Of a stretch of 9,096 nt of DNA, positions 1 through 5,630 are shown piece by piece. Each line of letters begins with the position of its first letter. Within the stretch, counting starts at the first letter, position 1. The notes below the pieces were generated by a model. That model was not told the DNA's origin. It searched no databases and was given only the letters and a program-made list of their open reading frames with translations. A program made the position numbers and the translations under genes. Source of the stretch: OMIS01 sp964443885 (GTDB lineage Bacteria; Patescibacteriota; Microgenomatia; UBA1400; PJMF01); NCBI GenBank assembly GCA_964443885.1, contig CAYUES010000040.1, positions 1 through 9,096 of the forward strand, given 5' to 3'.

Positions 1-684
1 GGTAATCGGGAGAAGTTCCATCACTTTGCGTATGGCATGGTGCGACTCCCAGAAGGCAAGATGAGTTCTCGCAAAGGTCGAGTTGTCTATGCGGATGATT
101 TGCTCGAGTTGGCACAAGATAAAGCTCGAGAAATTATGCAAAAAGTCGGCGTGGCCAAAGACTTGCCACCTGAAGAATTCGAGCGAGTAGTCGAAGCAGT
201 CGGGGTTGGGGCAGTCAAGTGGACGATGCTAGCCCAAGATCCAGTCTCGGAAATTACCTTCAACATTGAAGACAGTGTTTCATTTACTGGCTTTGCAGGA
301 CCGTATATTCAGTACACGTTGGCGCGCACGCACAGCATCTTTAAAAAGGCTGAAGAGCGATCTATTGCTGTATCTTTTGATCCAAAAGCAGATATTGCTG
401 TACATTCTGATACCGTAGTCAATCAAAGTGAGCATGATATTCTAGTTGCGCTTTCTAAGTATTTTGATGTAGTTGAGAGATCAGCTCAAGAATATGCGCC
501 GCACCACATTGCGACGTACTTACACGAGCTCGCACAACGCTTTAACACTTTTTATGCAAACCACACCATCGTTGGTGACAATCAAAACGAGACGCAAAAA
601 CGACTTTTATTAACTAAAGCGGTCCAACGAGTCTTACGAGAAGGTTTGCAGTTACTAGGTATTACAGCCGTGGAAAGGATGTAG
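1..684 (+). CDS. argS: Arginyl-tRNA synthetase, C-terminal part (5' truncated by window edge)
   Basis: This is a class I aminoacyl-tRNA synthetase that charges tRNA-Arg with arginine in the cytoplasm. The reading frame is open from base 1, so the gene begins outside the window; 227 residues are visible. The first visible residues lead into the KMSK-type signature loop, here G-K-M-S-S-R-K-G at visible residues 19-26, which is the typical form in ArgS. After it comes the helical DALR anticodon-binding domain, roughly visible residues 100-227, with the A-R-T-H-S-I segment near 105. The protein ends in L-L-G-I-T-A-V-E-R-M, a typical ArgS C-terminus that packs near the anticodon. The catalytic HIGH motif and N-terminal domain must lie upstream. 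Its TAG stop is directly followed by the ATG of the M16 peptidase, so the two are probably co-transcribed. Family assignment is firm. Confidence 0.96.
   Translation, partial: GNREKFHHFAYGMVRLPEGKMSSRKGRVVYADDLLELAQDKAREIMQKVGVAKDLPPEEFERVVEAVGVGAVKWTMLAQDPVSEITFNIEDSVSFTGFAGPYIQYTLARTHSIFKKAEERSIAVSFDPKADIAVHSDTVVNQSEHDILVALSKYFDVVERSAQEYAPHHIATYLHELAQRFNTFYANHTIVGDNQNETQKRLLLTKAVQRVLREGLQLLGITAVERM
672..678 (+). promoter_or_regulatory. Ribosome binding site of the M16 peptidase
   Basis: GGAAAGG lies 6 nt before the ATG at 685, inside the last codons of argS. It supports the 685 start and translation from a shared argS transcript. It matters because several other starts in this window have no Shine-Dalgarno sequence. 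Confidence 0.75.
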
Positions 685-2001
685 ATGTCTCATTTGTCGT
701 ATACATTGACAACGCTTGCGAGTGGGTTGCCCGTTTTAACGATTCCGATGCCCGCCGTTGGTTCAGTGACAGCGTTGGTTTTGACCAACACTGGCTCACG
801 TTATGAAGATCCGGCCAAAGAGGGCATTGCCCATTTTTTTGAGCACATTGTCTTTAAAGGAACCACTGCCTATCCGACTGCGCTCGATCTTTCGAGTGCT
901 GTCGATGCAATTGGAGCTGAGTTCAACGCGTTTACGAGCAAAGAGTACACCGGCTACTACGTCAAGTCTGCCAGTAAACACCTCTCTAAGTCACTCGATG
1001 TGCTTTCCGATATGTTGCTACTGCCTAATATCCGCCAAGAAGACGTCTCGAAAGAGAAGGGTGTAATTATCGAAGAGATTAACATGTACCGCGATAATCC
1101 GATGTCTCACGTTGCTAATTTATTTGATTCATTATTCTTTGCAGATCAAGGTCTCAAACACGAGATCATTGGTAGTAAAGAAACCGTCAATAGCATTACA
1201 TCACAAGATTTTGAGCACTTTTTATCAGAGTGGTATGACCTCGAAAATATGGTCTTGATTTTGGCAGGGGACGCGGACGTTGTTAGTGACAAAAAAACGC
1301 TTGACTTGGCAGAAAAAATGTTCTCAAAAACCGCAAAAATTAAACGCACCGCTGGCAAAAAAGACCTCAAGCCGTACTTCAAAGACAACACCGTCTCTTC
1401 GGATCATCTTTGGGTCGAGCATAAAAAGACAGAGCAAGCCCACTTGGTGCTTGGTTGGCCGGGACTGCAACGTGGCGCTCCAGAGCGATATGCAATGTCG
1501 GTGCTTTCTGTGATTATGGGTGGCAACATGAGTTCTCGGCTGTTCACTGAAGTGCGCGAGAAGCGGGCACTTTGTTACTATGTGCGTTCTGACACCGATT
1601 ACTTCCAGAATGCGGGCGTCGTAGGCGCGAGTGCGGGTGTTGACCCCACTCGAGTTTTTGAAGCAATCAAAGTGATCTTGGAAGAGTTTAGTGATGTAGC
1701 TTCTGGCAAAAAACCGATTAGCAAAGCTGAATTGGCAAAAGCCAAAGAGTACATCTCGGGCATGACGGTGCTTTCGCTGGAGGATAGTGAAAGCGTCGCG
1801 CAGTACTTTGGCTCGAAGCAGTTACTGCAAGGTGAGATCGATACTCCAGAAGAAGTTTTGAAGAAAATTCAAGCGGTGACGATTGATCAAGTCCATGCTT
1901 TGGCCACCAAACTATACAAAGGCAAGCCAAAACTGGCGGTGATTGGGCCGTTTGAAGAGAAGACAGAGTTCGAGAAATTACTCGAGGACTTTACTACGTA
2001 A
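685..2001 (+). CDS. M16 family zinc metallopeptidase (insulinase/processing-peptidase-like)
   Basis: This is a 438-residue peptidase of the M16B type, which degrades or processes peptides with a zinc ion held by an inverted HXXEH motif. The motif is H50-F-F-E53-H54, with the third zinc ligand expected in the I-I-E-E-I segment at E130/E131; the spacing fits the family. The C-terminal half (about residues 240-438) is the second M16 domain, with G-G-N-M-S-S-R-L-F followed by R-E-K-R-A-L-C-Y-Y around 279-299, which supplies the conserved Arg/Tyr pair. Length is normal for a single-chain M16B protein. No signal peptide is visible, so it is probably cytoplasmic. The start is fixed by GGAAAGG 6 nt upstream, and the ATG directly follows the argS stop. 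M16B peptidases are often encoded as an active/inactive pair, but no partner lies next to this one. Its substrate cannot be inferred. Confidence 0.93.
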   Translation: MSHLSYTLTTLASGLPVLTIPMPAVGSVTALVLTNTGSRYEDPAKEGIAHFFEHIVFKGTTAYPTALDLSSAVDAIGAEFNAFTSKEYTGYYVKSASKHLSKSLDVLSDMLLLPNIRQEDVSKEKGVIIEEINMYRDNPMSHVANLFDSLFFADQGLKHEIIGSKETVNSITSQDFEHFLSEWYDLENMVLILAGDADVVSDKKTLDLAEKMFSKTAKIKRTAGKKDLKPYFKDNTVSSDHLWVEHKKTEQAHLVLGWPGLQRGAPERYAMSVLSVIMGGNMSSRLFTEVREKRALCYYVRSDTDYFQNAGVVGASAGVDPTRVFEAIKVILEEFSDVASGKKPISKAELAKAKEYISGMTVLSLEDSESVAQYFGSKQLLQGEIDTPEEVLKKIQAVTIDQVHALATKLYKGKPKLAVIGPFEEKTEFEKLLEDFTT

Positions 2002-2067
2002 AAGTGTTGGCAGAGCTAGAAACCAAAGTGTATAAAGTTTAGAAAAACGAAAAAGTAGGCCAGTAAA

Positions 2068-2089
2068 CTACTTTAGTTGACTAAAGTAG
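2068..2089 (+). terminator. Perfect hairpin after the argS-M16 unit, possible terminator
   Basis: CTACTTTAG and CTAAAGTAG form a perfect 9-bp stem around a TTGA loop in the spacer between the M16 gene and ndk. The stem is AT-rich and no clear T-run follows on either strand, so it is not a classical intrinsic terminator. Position suggests it ends or stabilises the upstream transcript. It could instead be an operator for ndk. Confidence 0.4.
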
Positions 2090-2122
2090 CACAAAAAGTC
2101 TTGAGCGAAGTACTGTAAAGTA

Positions 2123-2150
2123 TTTAGAAATAGAAAAAAGGCGATAAAAT
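2123..2150 (+). promoter_or_regulatory. Candidate ndk promoter
   Basis: TTTAGA (2123-2128) and TAAAAT (2145-2150) are spaced 16 bp apart. They resemble sigma-70 boxes and would give a transcript starting near 2157 with a leader of about 20 nt. That leader contains the GAGAGGA ribosome binding site at 2167-2173. The -35 is weak, so this is a tentative call. Confidence 0.35.
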
Positions 2151-2178
2151 TAGTAGTACATATATAGAGAGGAACTTT

Positions 2179-2652
2179 ATGAAAATGACACGCACTGCTG
2201 TCTTGGTGAAACCAGACGGTTTACAACGTGGACTGATTGGTGAAATCATCAGTCGTTTTGAGCGCAAGGGTTTGAAGCTCGTTGCGATGAAGATGGTATC
2301 TTTGGACGATGCCCAGTTGAGTGACTGGTATGTCGAGCATAAAGACAAGAGTTTCTTTGGAGACTTAAAGTCTTTCATGGGTTCGTTGCCGATTGTAGCT
2401 ATGGCCTGGCAAGGTATTGACGCGGTGCCGGTGGTTCGCAAATTGATCGGTACCACATCTGGTCGTGAAGCTGAAGCTGGATCAATTCGTGGTGACTTTG
2501 GGATGAGTCAACAGTACAACTTAATTCACGCTTCTTCGAGTGAAGATGATGCGAATCGCGAAATTGACATCGTTTTTGGCGAAAATGAAATCTTTGATTA
2601 TGGTACTGTGATTGAAGAAGTCATCTATGCTGACTACGAGCGCGGAAAGTAA
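2179..2652 (+). CDS. ndk: Nucleoside diphosphate kinase
   Basis: The enzyme transfers the gamma phosphate from ATP to other nucleoside diphosphates through a phosphohistidine intermediate, balancing NTP and dNTP pools in the cytoplasm. The 157 residues cover the whole family fold. K11 lies in the opening V-K-P-D-G motif. Y51 and H54 lie in W-Y-V-E-H-K. R87 and T92 lie in the V-V-R-K-L-I-G-T-T segment, and R104 lies in G-S-I-R-G-D-F-G. The active-site segment N114-L-I-H117-A-S-S-S carries the catalytic histidine H117. The ATG at 2179 is chosen because GAGAGGA ends 5 nt upstream; an ATG two codons later is possible but less well spaced. The last 17 or so residues extend beyond the shortest bacterial Ndk proteins, which is common. 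It appears to be a single-gene unit with its own weak promoter and a strong terminator downstream. Confidence 0.97.
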   Translation: MKMTRTAVLVKPDGLQRGLIGEIISRFERKGLKLVAMKMVSLDDAQLSDWYVEHKDKSFFGDLKSFMGSLPIVAMAWQGIDAVPVVRKLIGTTSGREAEAGSIRGDFGMSQQYNLIHASSSEDDANREIDIVFGENEIFDYGTVIEEVIYADYERGK

Positions 2653-2666
2653 GCTCTAAGTTTACA

Positions 2667-2691
2667 AGTTTTTCTGAAAGTCTGAAAAACT
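2667..2691 (+). other. Perfect 8-bp hairpin just after ndk
   Basis: AGTTTTTC and GAAAAACT pair perfectly around a 9-nt loop, 14 nt after the ndk stop. The stem is AT-rich and lies upstream of the stronger terminator at 2720-2751. It may protect the ndk mRNA 3' end or be a decayed terminator. Only the pairing itself is seen. Confidence 0.4.
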
Positions 2692-2719
2692 CCCTGAACT
2701 AGTAAGTTTAATCTAAAAC

Positions 2720-2751
2720 AATAAGGCTCGCCTGAAAAGGCGAGCCTTATT
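2720..2751 (+). terminator. Strong hairpin terminator of ndk
   Basis: AATAAGGCTCGCC (2720-2732) and GGCGAGCCTTATT (2739-2751) form a perfect 13-bp stem with a six-base TGAAAA loop. The core is GC-rich, the upstream side is A-rich and the outer stem ends in TTATT, which is the shape of an intrinsic terminator. The long T-run is absent, so efficiency is uncertain. Its last two bases are also the first two of the next gene's -35 box. Confidence 0.8.
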
Positions 2752-2778
2752 GCAGTTGTGCTGGAACTATCTTATTAT
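2750..2778 (+). promoter_or_regulatory. Promoter giving a likely leaderless transcript of the 2785 gene
   Basis: TTGCAG (2750-2755) and TATTAT (2773-2778) are spaced exactly 17 bp apart, and TATTAT differs from the consensus at one base. The usual start point, 7 nt beyond the -10, falls on the A of the ATG at 2785. No Shine-Dalgarno sequence precedes that ATG. The simplest reading is a leaderless mRNA. Confidence 0.65.
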
Positions 2779-2784
2779 GTCTGC

Positions 2785-3678
2785 ATGTCTACACAAAATT
2801 CTGCAGAAGCGGGCTCTCTTCCTCAACAAATTTTTGAGCCTGTAAAATCAAGCGACAACACTCCAAACAATGAAGCGCAAACGACCTTTCTAAATGCCTT
2901 TCACAATGCAAACTCTTTAGAAGAGCTACACTTGGCACTCGAAGGTTTAGCCCAGACAGGGTATGTTTTTGTGAGCACCAAGCGTTCAGGCGAAAACCAG
3001 ATTGAGGTTCAACGTCCAGCCTCTGGCCTACTAGAAAGTTTTCGAAAAATACTTCGAAATATTGATACGAAAAACTGGGCGTCAGTGACCGAGCAGTTAG
3101 GAGATCCCTCGATTTCATATATAATTCGGAGCAGAGTAGCACTGTTGTTAGAGCCTAGAGATAGTCAGAAAGAGCCAATACTTCAAACAACTAAACCATC
3201 AAAAAATGAAGACCTTCAGCCAGTAACAGAATATGAATCAGTTCTTAAAGAACTGCAAGACTTACAAGTCATAACTTTTGCAGATTTGTTGGAAGTAGTC
3301 GGATTAGCCGAGCAATTTGTTCCCAACAGAGATAACCGGTCTCAATTAGAGAATATAATTTTTATTTTGAATAAGTTGAGCGGTGGTGTTCAGTTAAATG
3401 CTGATGGTGGAGTTTTTCAAATAAATGCGGGGTTATTGAAACGTGACTTATTTGCTTTAGCACTAGATGAAAGTAAACCAGCTGACTACTTTACTGAGAA
3501 CTTTAGTGATTATCAGATCTTTTTAATAATTCCTGAATTACGGAAAATAATCGCAGAACAATCACCTCTAGGTAAAAAGCGATTAGCAGAGGTCAATGCT
3601 GCTTTGACTAAAGCAAAGCGAGGAGAGCAAGGTAACTTTCTTAAAACACTGTATGATGGTTTGAGAAAATTCTTCTAG
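2785..3678 (+). CDS. Hypothetical protein, 297 residues
   Basis: I do not recognise this protein. It has no signal peptide, transmembrane segment or catalytic motif and looks soluble and mostly helical. Residues 1-27 are polar and likely disordered. A first helical region spans about 35-115, then a charged linker of about 116-145 rich in Lys, Glu and Pro, then a second helical region from about 150 to 297. The two regions are loosely alike: each has a leucine-rich helix (S-L-E-E-L-H-L-A-L-E-G-L near 43; F-A-D-L-L-E-V-V-G-L-A near 165), a short beta-like stretch, then a second helix starting G-L-L. This may be a duplicated domain, but I infer that by eye only. The start is taken at ATG 2785 because a promoter lies in the correct place for a leaderless message; a GTG at 2758 sits upstream of the -10 and is unlikely. 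It is convergent with the tRNA gene 9 nt downstream. Confidence 0.8.
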   Translation: MSTQNSAEAGSLPQQIFEPVKSSDNTPNNEAQTTFLNAFHNANSLEELHLALEGLAQTGYVFVSTKRSGENQIEVQRPASGLLESFRKILRNIDTKNWASVTEQLGDPSISYIIRSRVALLLEPRDSQKEPILQTTKPSKNEDLQPVTEYESVLKELQDLQVITFADLLEVVGLAEQFVPNRDNRSQLENIIFILNKLSGGVQLNADGGVFQINAGLLKRDLFALALDESKPADYFTENFSDYQIFLIIPELRKIIAEQSPLGKKRLAEVNAALTKAKRGEQGNFLKTLYDGLRKFF

Positions 3679-3687
3679 TTGAGCGTG

Positions 3688-3759
3688 TGCCTCCAGAGGG
3701 AATCGAACCCCCATCTTGAGTTCCGGAAACTCATGTTCTATCCATTTAACTATGGAGGC
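3688..3759 (-). tRNA. tRNA-Arg (anticodon CCG)
   Basis: The 72-nt gene reads on the minus strand from 3759 to 3688. It has a 7-bp acceptor stem GCCTCCA/TGGAGGC, a D arm containing AATGGATA, and an anticodon stem TGAGT/ACTCA around the loop TTCCGGA, which gives anticodon CCG. A 4-nt variable loop and the T arm GGGGG-TTCGATT-CCCTC follow, with discriminator base A. It reads the CGG arginine codon. CCA is not encoded (the next bases are CAC), so it must be added by a nucleotidyltransferase. It closely resembles the tRNA-Arg(CCT) at 4307-4378, mainly in the D arm, so the two are probably paralogues. Confidence 0.96.
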
Positions 3760-3827
3760 GCGTAGTGCTTGCGGTCGTCTAGGCTGGCCGAGTTTGGGGC
3801 AAGCAGCTTTTCTTGGGTCTCGAGTAG

Positions 3828-3846
3828 AGTATAGCAAACAATTATA
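3828..3846 (-). promoter_or_regulatory. Candidate -10 boxes upstream of tRNA-Arg(CCG)
   Basis: On the minus strand TATAAT (3841-3846) and TATACT (3828-3833) lie in the 107-nt spacer between the 127-residue gene and the tRNA. Either could start tRNA transcription with a leader of about 60-75 nt. No convincing -35 is visible, so the tRNA may instead be read from the upstream unit. Confidence 0.3.
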
Positions 3847-3866
3847 TAAAATCAGTACCTAAGTAG

Positions 3867-4250
3867 TTAGATGTGAACAGTTTTCTCCTGAAGGAAATCA
3901 GTCAAGTTCTGGTTAACAATAAATAAATTCGTATACACGGCATCCATCTGTGATGGCACCTCAAGTCCAACTCGGAGATCTACCGAATTTTTAAGAATAT
4001 TCCGAGCAGCCCGGATTCGGTCCAGAATATCAGGATCGTTTACATCAGACTCAACATCGCGATATGTCGCGTGCAGCTTGTCTGTGAGGTACCACAAGAA
4101 ATCATAGTAATCCTCACATTGTTTGGCGGATAACTTGGTAGAAATTAAAATAGTTGTCAGGGTTTCTGCTAGAGTTGACATTGCAGTCAACAGATCTTGG
4201 AGCAGATATGAAGGTGGCAGTTCTTGTTGAGCTTCAGTGCGAGTGAGCAT
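3867..4250 (-). CDS. Hypothetical protein, 127 residues
   Basis: I do not recognise this small protein. It is predicted by eye to be almost all helix, with no signal peptide, membrane segment or cysteine pair. Residues 15-45 (S-Y-L-L-Q-D-L-L-T-A-M...) and 95-123 look amphipathic, and the middle (D-Y-Y-D-F-L-W-Y-L) is aromatic-rich, so a small helical bundle or a dimer is plausible. Evidence that it is real is moderate: it fills most of the space between two tRNA genes on the same strand, starts with ATG, and has AAGG 10 nt upstream plus a TATAAT box at 4291-4296. No long opposing frame competes with it. It may be co-transcribed with the flanking tRNA-Arg genes. Function unknown. Confidence 0.7.
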   Translation of the reverse strand: MLTRTEAQQELPPSYLLQDLLTAMSTLAETLTTILISTKLSAKQCEDYYDFLWYLTDKLHATYRDVESDVNDPDILDRIRAARNILKNSVDLRVGLEVPSQMDAVYTNLFIVNQNLTDFLQEKTVHI

Positions 4251-4290
4251 ACTTAAATTACCTTAATCATCCAGACTTTTTGCATGGACT

Positions 4291-4296
4291 ATTATA
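4291..4296 (-). promoter_or_regulatory. Candidate -10 box for the 127-residue gene
   Basis: A perfect TATAAT on the minus strand lies 10 nt past the 3' end of tRNA-Arg(CCT) and about 40 nt before the ATG at 4250. A transcript would start near 4284. Any -35 would lie within the tRNA gene and is not consensus-like. Confidence 0.4.
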
Positions 4297-4306
4297 GCAT
4301 TTATAG

Positions 4307-4378
4307 TGTCCCCACCAGGAATCGAACCTGGATTTAGGGTTTAGGAAACCCTTGTTCTATCCATTAAACTATGGGAAC
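4307..4378 (-). tRNA. tRNA-Arg (anticodon CCT)
   Basis: The 72-nt gene reads on the minus strand from 4378 to 4307. The acceptor stem is GTTCCCA/TGGGGAC with one T-G wobble. The D arm again contains AATGGATA. The anticodon stem AGGGT/ACCCT encloses TTCCTAA, which gives anticodon CCT and decodes AGG. The T arm is CCAGG-TTCGATT-CCTGG and the discriminator base is A. CCA is not encoded. It is the second arginine isoacceptor in the window. Confidence 0.96.
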
Positions 4379-4381
4379 GTT

Positions 4382-4403
4382 TTTCAAGTGTACGCACTTG
4401 AAA
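4382..4403. other. Perfect 9-bp hairpin in the tRNA/HD-gene divergent region
   Basis: TTTCAAGTG and CACTTGAAA pair perfectly around a four-base TACG loop. On the minus strand it lies in the 5' leader of the tRNA-Arg(CCT) precursor, 3 nt before the mature end, if transcription starts at the -10 near 4414. It could also be a protein-binding operator. No T-run follows on either strand. Confidence 0.55.
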
Positions 4404-4410
4404 CTTATAG

Positions 4411-4438
4411 CTGATTATACAAGATGGCGTATAATCAG
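4411..4438. promoter_or_regulatory. Palindrome with mirror-image TATAAT boxes (divergent promoter)
   Basis: CTGATTATAC (4411-4420) and GTATAATCAG (4429-4438) are a perfect 10-bp inverted repeat around 8 nt. Each arm contains TATAAT: on the plus strand at 4430-4435, pointing to the HD gene, and on the minus strand at 4414-4419, pointing to tRNA-Arg(CCT). No good -35 is visible for either, so an activator or an alternative reading as an operator is possible. The HD-gene message would have a leader of about 50 nt without a Shine-Dalgarno sequence. Confidence 0.5.
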
Positions 4439-4492
4439 TCTGCGCTCGAACATAACTCAATTCTACTGCCTTAAACAGCTCTAAAACCAACC

Positions 4493-5578
4493 ATGCAACT
4501 TACACTCAAAGACTACTCAATCTATCAAGGAAATAATCTATTTGTGCGCCCCGACGGTGTGCCATTCTGGCATTTTTTGCTCAAACACGATATACAGTTC
4601 AAGAAAAAAGACTTTCCTTTTTTAACAGGCTCTGAGACGCCCAAGATAAAGGCGGTTTTTGACTGGAAAGAGTACTTTGCCCTGACTTCACGAGGCATGG
4701 CGTTGTCGTATCTGTATCACGGTTTTGGCAATGCCTTGAACTACGTTGGGCCGGTTTTGGATCGCGAGCGCCAGCATGGTTTTAACGATCACACCGATCG
4801 CCACACCTTGTGGGTCAGCCAGACGGGTGTCGAGCTGTTGCAGCGGGCAGGGCAGTCGTTTAATGGCCATGGTCACTATGATGTCAAAACTGAGTTACTG
4901 ATGATTCTGGTGGGGATGACGCATGATTTGGGAAACTTGATCACTCGCAAAGAACACTCGCAGTTTAGTATTTGGTTGCTGATGAAGTTATTCAAAAATA
5001 TTGACGTTCAAAGTGCCGAGTGGCAGGCCGTGACGTATGCGATTTTATTCCACGAAGAGCCAGTTTTGATCGAGAATGGGGCACAGCTGGAAGCAGGCAA
5101 TCCGCTCCAGTGGGCGTTGGTGGCGGCCGACAAGATGCATGTGGGGCGGGAGCGGTTGGCGCCGCGGGCGTTTGAATCTGGCTTGAAGAACAAGGCATTT
5201 GAAAGTGACACTCATATCTTGGTTAATGCGCTGATCGTGCGTTCGAGTTGGCACCTAGGAGTGGGAGACTTTGTCTGGCATCTGGACTTTAGTGTTGATC
5301 AATTGGAGGAAAAGTTTAGTGCGTTTAGTAAAGGTAACTCGCGGCTGTGGTTGCCACGGATTTTTCAGGATAAACTGCTGGGTGAAGGTGTGCGCTACCG
5401 TGATACGTTTACCAAGTTATTTATGGAAATTTACAGCGATCGCCTCGATATGGCCGCAAAGAGTGTATTTTTACTTTTTCCGTATATCAATAAATTTAGT
5501 GTGGAGCTGGTGGACAACGACACCCGCAAAAAAGTCGGCAGTGGCTCACAGGTGGTTTGGGTGGGCAAGCGGGGGTGA
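4493..5578 (+). CDS. HD-domain protein (putative metal-dependent phosphohydrolase)
   Basis: This 361-residue cytoplasmic protein carries the metal-ligand pattern of the HD superfamily: H104, H144-D145 (in V-G-M-T-H-D-L-G-N), H155, H187 (I-L-F-H-E-E) and D213 (A-A-D-K-M-H). The full H...HD...H...H...D set suggests a two-metal active site able to cleave phosphomonoesters, phosphodiesters or nucleotides, as known for the family. The substrate cannot be read from the sequence. Residues 1-95 form an N-terminal region I do not recognise, and residues 216-361 form a mixed helical/beta C-terminal region ending in a basic tail. There is no signal or membrane segment. ATG 4493 is the first start of the frame; no ribosome binding site is seen. 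Local GC is high around 5100-5170. It lies 52 nt before the DUF2130 gene on the same strand, but a separate promoter is possible there. It was not matched to a known regulator such as a (p)ppGpp or cyclic-di-nucleotide hydrolase. Confidence 0.85.
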   Translation: MQLTLKDYSIYQGNNLFVRPDGVPFWHFLLKHDIQFKKKDFPFLTGSETPKIKAVFDWKEYFALTSRGMALSYLYHGFGNALNYVGPVLDRERQHGFNDHTDRHTLWVSQTGVELLQRAGQSFNGHGHYDVKTELLMILVGMTHDLGNLITRKEHSQFSIWLLMKLFKNIDVQSAEWQAVTYAILFHEEPVLIENGAQLEAGNPLQWALVAADKMHVGRERLAPRAFESGLKNKAFESDTHILVNALIVRSSWHLGVGDFVWHLDFSVDQLEEKFSAFSKGNSRLWLPRIFQDKLLGEGVRYRDTFTKLFMEIYSDRLDMAAKSVFLLFPYINKFSVELVDNDTRKKVGSGSQVVWVGKRG

Positions 5579-5615
5579 GAGTAGGTTTTCTCATCTTCCA
5601 CATTCGTGAAAACTT

Positions 5616-5624
5616 TGGTAATCT
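5616..5624 (+). promoter_or_regulatory. Candidate extended -10 for the DUF2130 gene
   Basis: TG-G-TAATCT fits an extended -10 (TGnTAnnnT) and ends exactly 6 nt before the ATG at 5631, the same distance as for the genes at 2785 and 8718. The ATG has no Shine-Dalgarno sequence. The -35 region is poor, so read-through from the HD gene is the alternative. Confidence 0.4.
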
Positions 5625-5630
5625 TTGAGT

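Noticed and set aside
2142..2166. Alternative -10 boxes for ndk (TACATA, TATATA)
   Set aside because: Neither has a plausible -35 at 16-18 bp, so the TTTAGA/TAAAAT pair was preferred, though still weak.
2758..2784. GTG start at 2758 for the 297-residue protein
   Set aside because: It lies upstream of the -10 box between promoter elements and has no ribosome binding site; ATG 2785 fits the predicted transcript start.
3583..3837. Minus-strand open frame of 84 codons
   Set aside because: It runs across the whole tRNA-Arg(CCG) gene and the 3' end of the opposite gene; the tRNA explains the sequence.
1..4378. A single arginine-translation operon of argS with both tRNA-Arg genes
   Set aside because: The tRNAs are on the opposite strand and separated from argS by ndk with its own terminator, so the closeness looks incidental.
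4992..5254. Several overlapping minus-strand frames inside the HD gene
   Set aside because: They are antisense shadows in a GC-rich part of a gene with a recognisable motif set.
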